A DNA stretch of 64,000 bases, taken from assembly GCF_004361815.1 (NCBI RefSeq), contig NZ_SNWA01000004.1, forward strand, positions 1 to 64,000, given 5' to 3'. The notes below the pieces were generated by a model. It did no database searches. It saw only the letters and a list, made by a program, of their open reading frames with translations, and was not told the origin of the DNA. Position numbers and translations under genes: made by a program. The stretch is from Paraburkholderia sp. BL10I2N1. Lineage in GTDB: Bacteria > Pseudomonadota > Gammaproteobacteria > Burkholderiales > Burkholderiaceae. Below are positions 63,161 through 64,000 of the stretch, piece after piece; position 1 is the stretch's first letter, and every line of letters starts with the position of its first letter.

Positions 63161-64000
63161 GCTCACCGTTTTTGCAGATCCAACGTCTTCGCAAGACCTA
63201 CGATCAGGTCGTGGCCATCGACCACGTCTCGCTCGATATCAGGAAGGGCGAGTTCATGACGTTTCTCGGGCCATCTGGCTCGGGCAAGAGCACGACGCTG
63301 TACATCGTCGCTGGATTCCAGTCGCCCACTGAAGGACGCGTGCTGCTGGACGGCAAGTCGCTGCTTTCCGTCGCGCCGAACCGTCGCAACATCGGCATGG
63401 TTTTTCAGCGCTACACGCTGTTTCCGCATCTCACCGTCGGTGAGAACGTCGCGTTTCCACTGCGCGTGAGGCGCTTGCCAGACGCGAAAGTGCGCGCGAA
63501 AGTCGAGCAGATGCTGAAGCTCGTGCATCTTGCCGACTGCCGCGACCGGATGCCCGGCCAATTGTCGGGCGGGATGCAGCAGCGCGTGGCGATTGCCCGC
63601 GCGCTCGCCTACGATCCGCCGGTTTTGCTGATGGATGAGCCGCTTTCCGCGCTCGACAAGAAGCTGCGAGAAGAGCTGCAAACCGAACTGCGCAGGATCC
63701 ACCAGGAGACCGGCGTGACGATCCTGTACGTGACGCATGATCAGGAGGAGGCGCTGCGTCTGTCCGATCGCATCGCGGTATTCAACAAAGGGCGCATCGA
63801 ACAGGTCGGCACGGGCGAGGAGTTGTACGGCGCGCCGGCATCGCGCTTCGTGGCGAGCTTCATTGGCAACTCGAACTTTCTTCCGGTTACGCTGGCAGGC
63901 GGCAAGGGCGATTCACATGCGGTTTTTCCAAACGGCAGGCCCGTCCCGCTGGGAAGTTTCGACCCTGTTCTCAGCGCGGGCGATGATGCTGCGCTCATGC
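63157..64000 (+). CDS. ABC importer ATPase (PotA-like), cut by the window edge
   Basis: The ATP-binding subunit starts at GTG 63157 (SSPFLQIQRLRKTYDQV) and is open to the right edge, giving 281 residues so far. Walker A is GPSGSGKST, the Q-loop is in GMVFQRYTLFPHL, the signature LSGGMQQR, Walker B VLLMDEPLSALD and the H-loop YVTHDQEEA. After about residue 230 the TOBE-type regulatory end begins (FIGNSNFLPVTLAGG). It completes the importer. Confidence 0.94.
   Translation, partial: MSSPFLQIQRLRKTYDQVVAIDHVSLDIRKGEFMTFLGPSGSGKSTTLYIVAGFQSPTEGRVLLDGKSLLSVAPNRRNIGMVFQRYTLFPHLTVGENVAFPLRVRRLPDAKVRAKVEQMLKLVHLADCRDRMPGQLSGGMQQRVAIARALAYDPPVLLMDEPLSALDKKLREELQTELRRIHQETGVTILYVTHDQEEALRLSDRIAVFNKGRIEQVGTGEELYGAPASRFVASFIGNSNFLPVTLAGGKGDSHAVFPNGRPVPLGSFDPVLSAGDDAALM

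Overview
The window looks like part of a secondary replicon (megaplasmid or chromid) of a high-GC betaproteobacterium of the Burkholderia/Paraburkholderia/Caballeronia group. The evidence is the codon and GC character, the kinds of proteins present (T6SS, MdtABC-type RND pump, nag/gentisate genes, PRC-barrel proteins, DUF2252) and a complete plasmid-type replication and partition locus: iteron origin, Rep_3-type initiator, ParA and ParB. The genus call is inference; no rRNA or tRNA gene was recognised.

Layout. (1) About 0-13.9 kb: a type VI secretion locus that looks dead or dying. tssB, tssK, an OmpA-family gene, hcp, tssH and tssE are intact. tssC is cut short and joined to foreign sequence, and tssL is split by a complete IS4-family element with a 9-bp target duplication. 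A GH19 peptidoglycan-hydrolase effector carries three small indels, its likely immunity gene is a relic and the PAAR gene is frameshifted. tssA, tssF, tssG, tssJ, tssM and vgrG are not seen. (2) 14-21.6 kb: single metabolic and regulatory genes (psuG, an alpha/beta hydrolase, a sulfotransferase-like gene, a broken LysR gene, a heme-binding-like protein, and a divergent SDR/AraC pair). (3) 21.9-24.2 kb: part of a 3-hydroxybenzoate/gentisate operon, truncated at the fumarylpyruvate hydrolase, with three tandem 52-bp hairpin repeats between two genes. (4) 24.2-39.2 kb: a gene graveyard. Intact stress-type genes (two-component pair, ferritin-like, PRC-barrel, DUF421, DUF2252, hemerythrin, AI-2E-type transporter) lie among fragments of Nramp, SulP, PRC-barrel, RpoD, an IS6 transposase and a tyrosine integrase. 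(5) 39.4-48.6 kb: an intact four-gene RND efflux operon (mdtABC-like plus outer-membrane factor). (6) 48.6-56.2 kb: a gene-poor stretch, an array of 19-bp palindromes that are candidate parS sites, parB and parA, an origin with about 15 iterons, and the initiator gene. (7) 56.2-64 kb: transposase and sensor relics, then an operon encoding an LLM flavin monooxygenase, an aldehyde dehydrogenase, a NIPSNAP protein and a PotABCD-like ABC importer, running off the right edge.

How the parts work together. The rep/par block maintains the replicon. The RND operon is the clearest complete functional unit. The right-edge operon couples uptake of a small organic (probably N-containing) compound to oxidation by a flavin monooxygenase and an aldehyde dehydrogenase. 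The T6SS and the graveyard show long erosion with repeated IS-mediated and recombinational damage. Several frameshifts sit in short homopolymers, so assembly error should be excluded for those, although long genes elsewhere (mdtB, mdtC, tssH) are intact.
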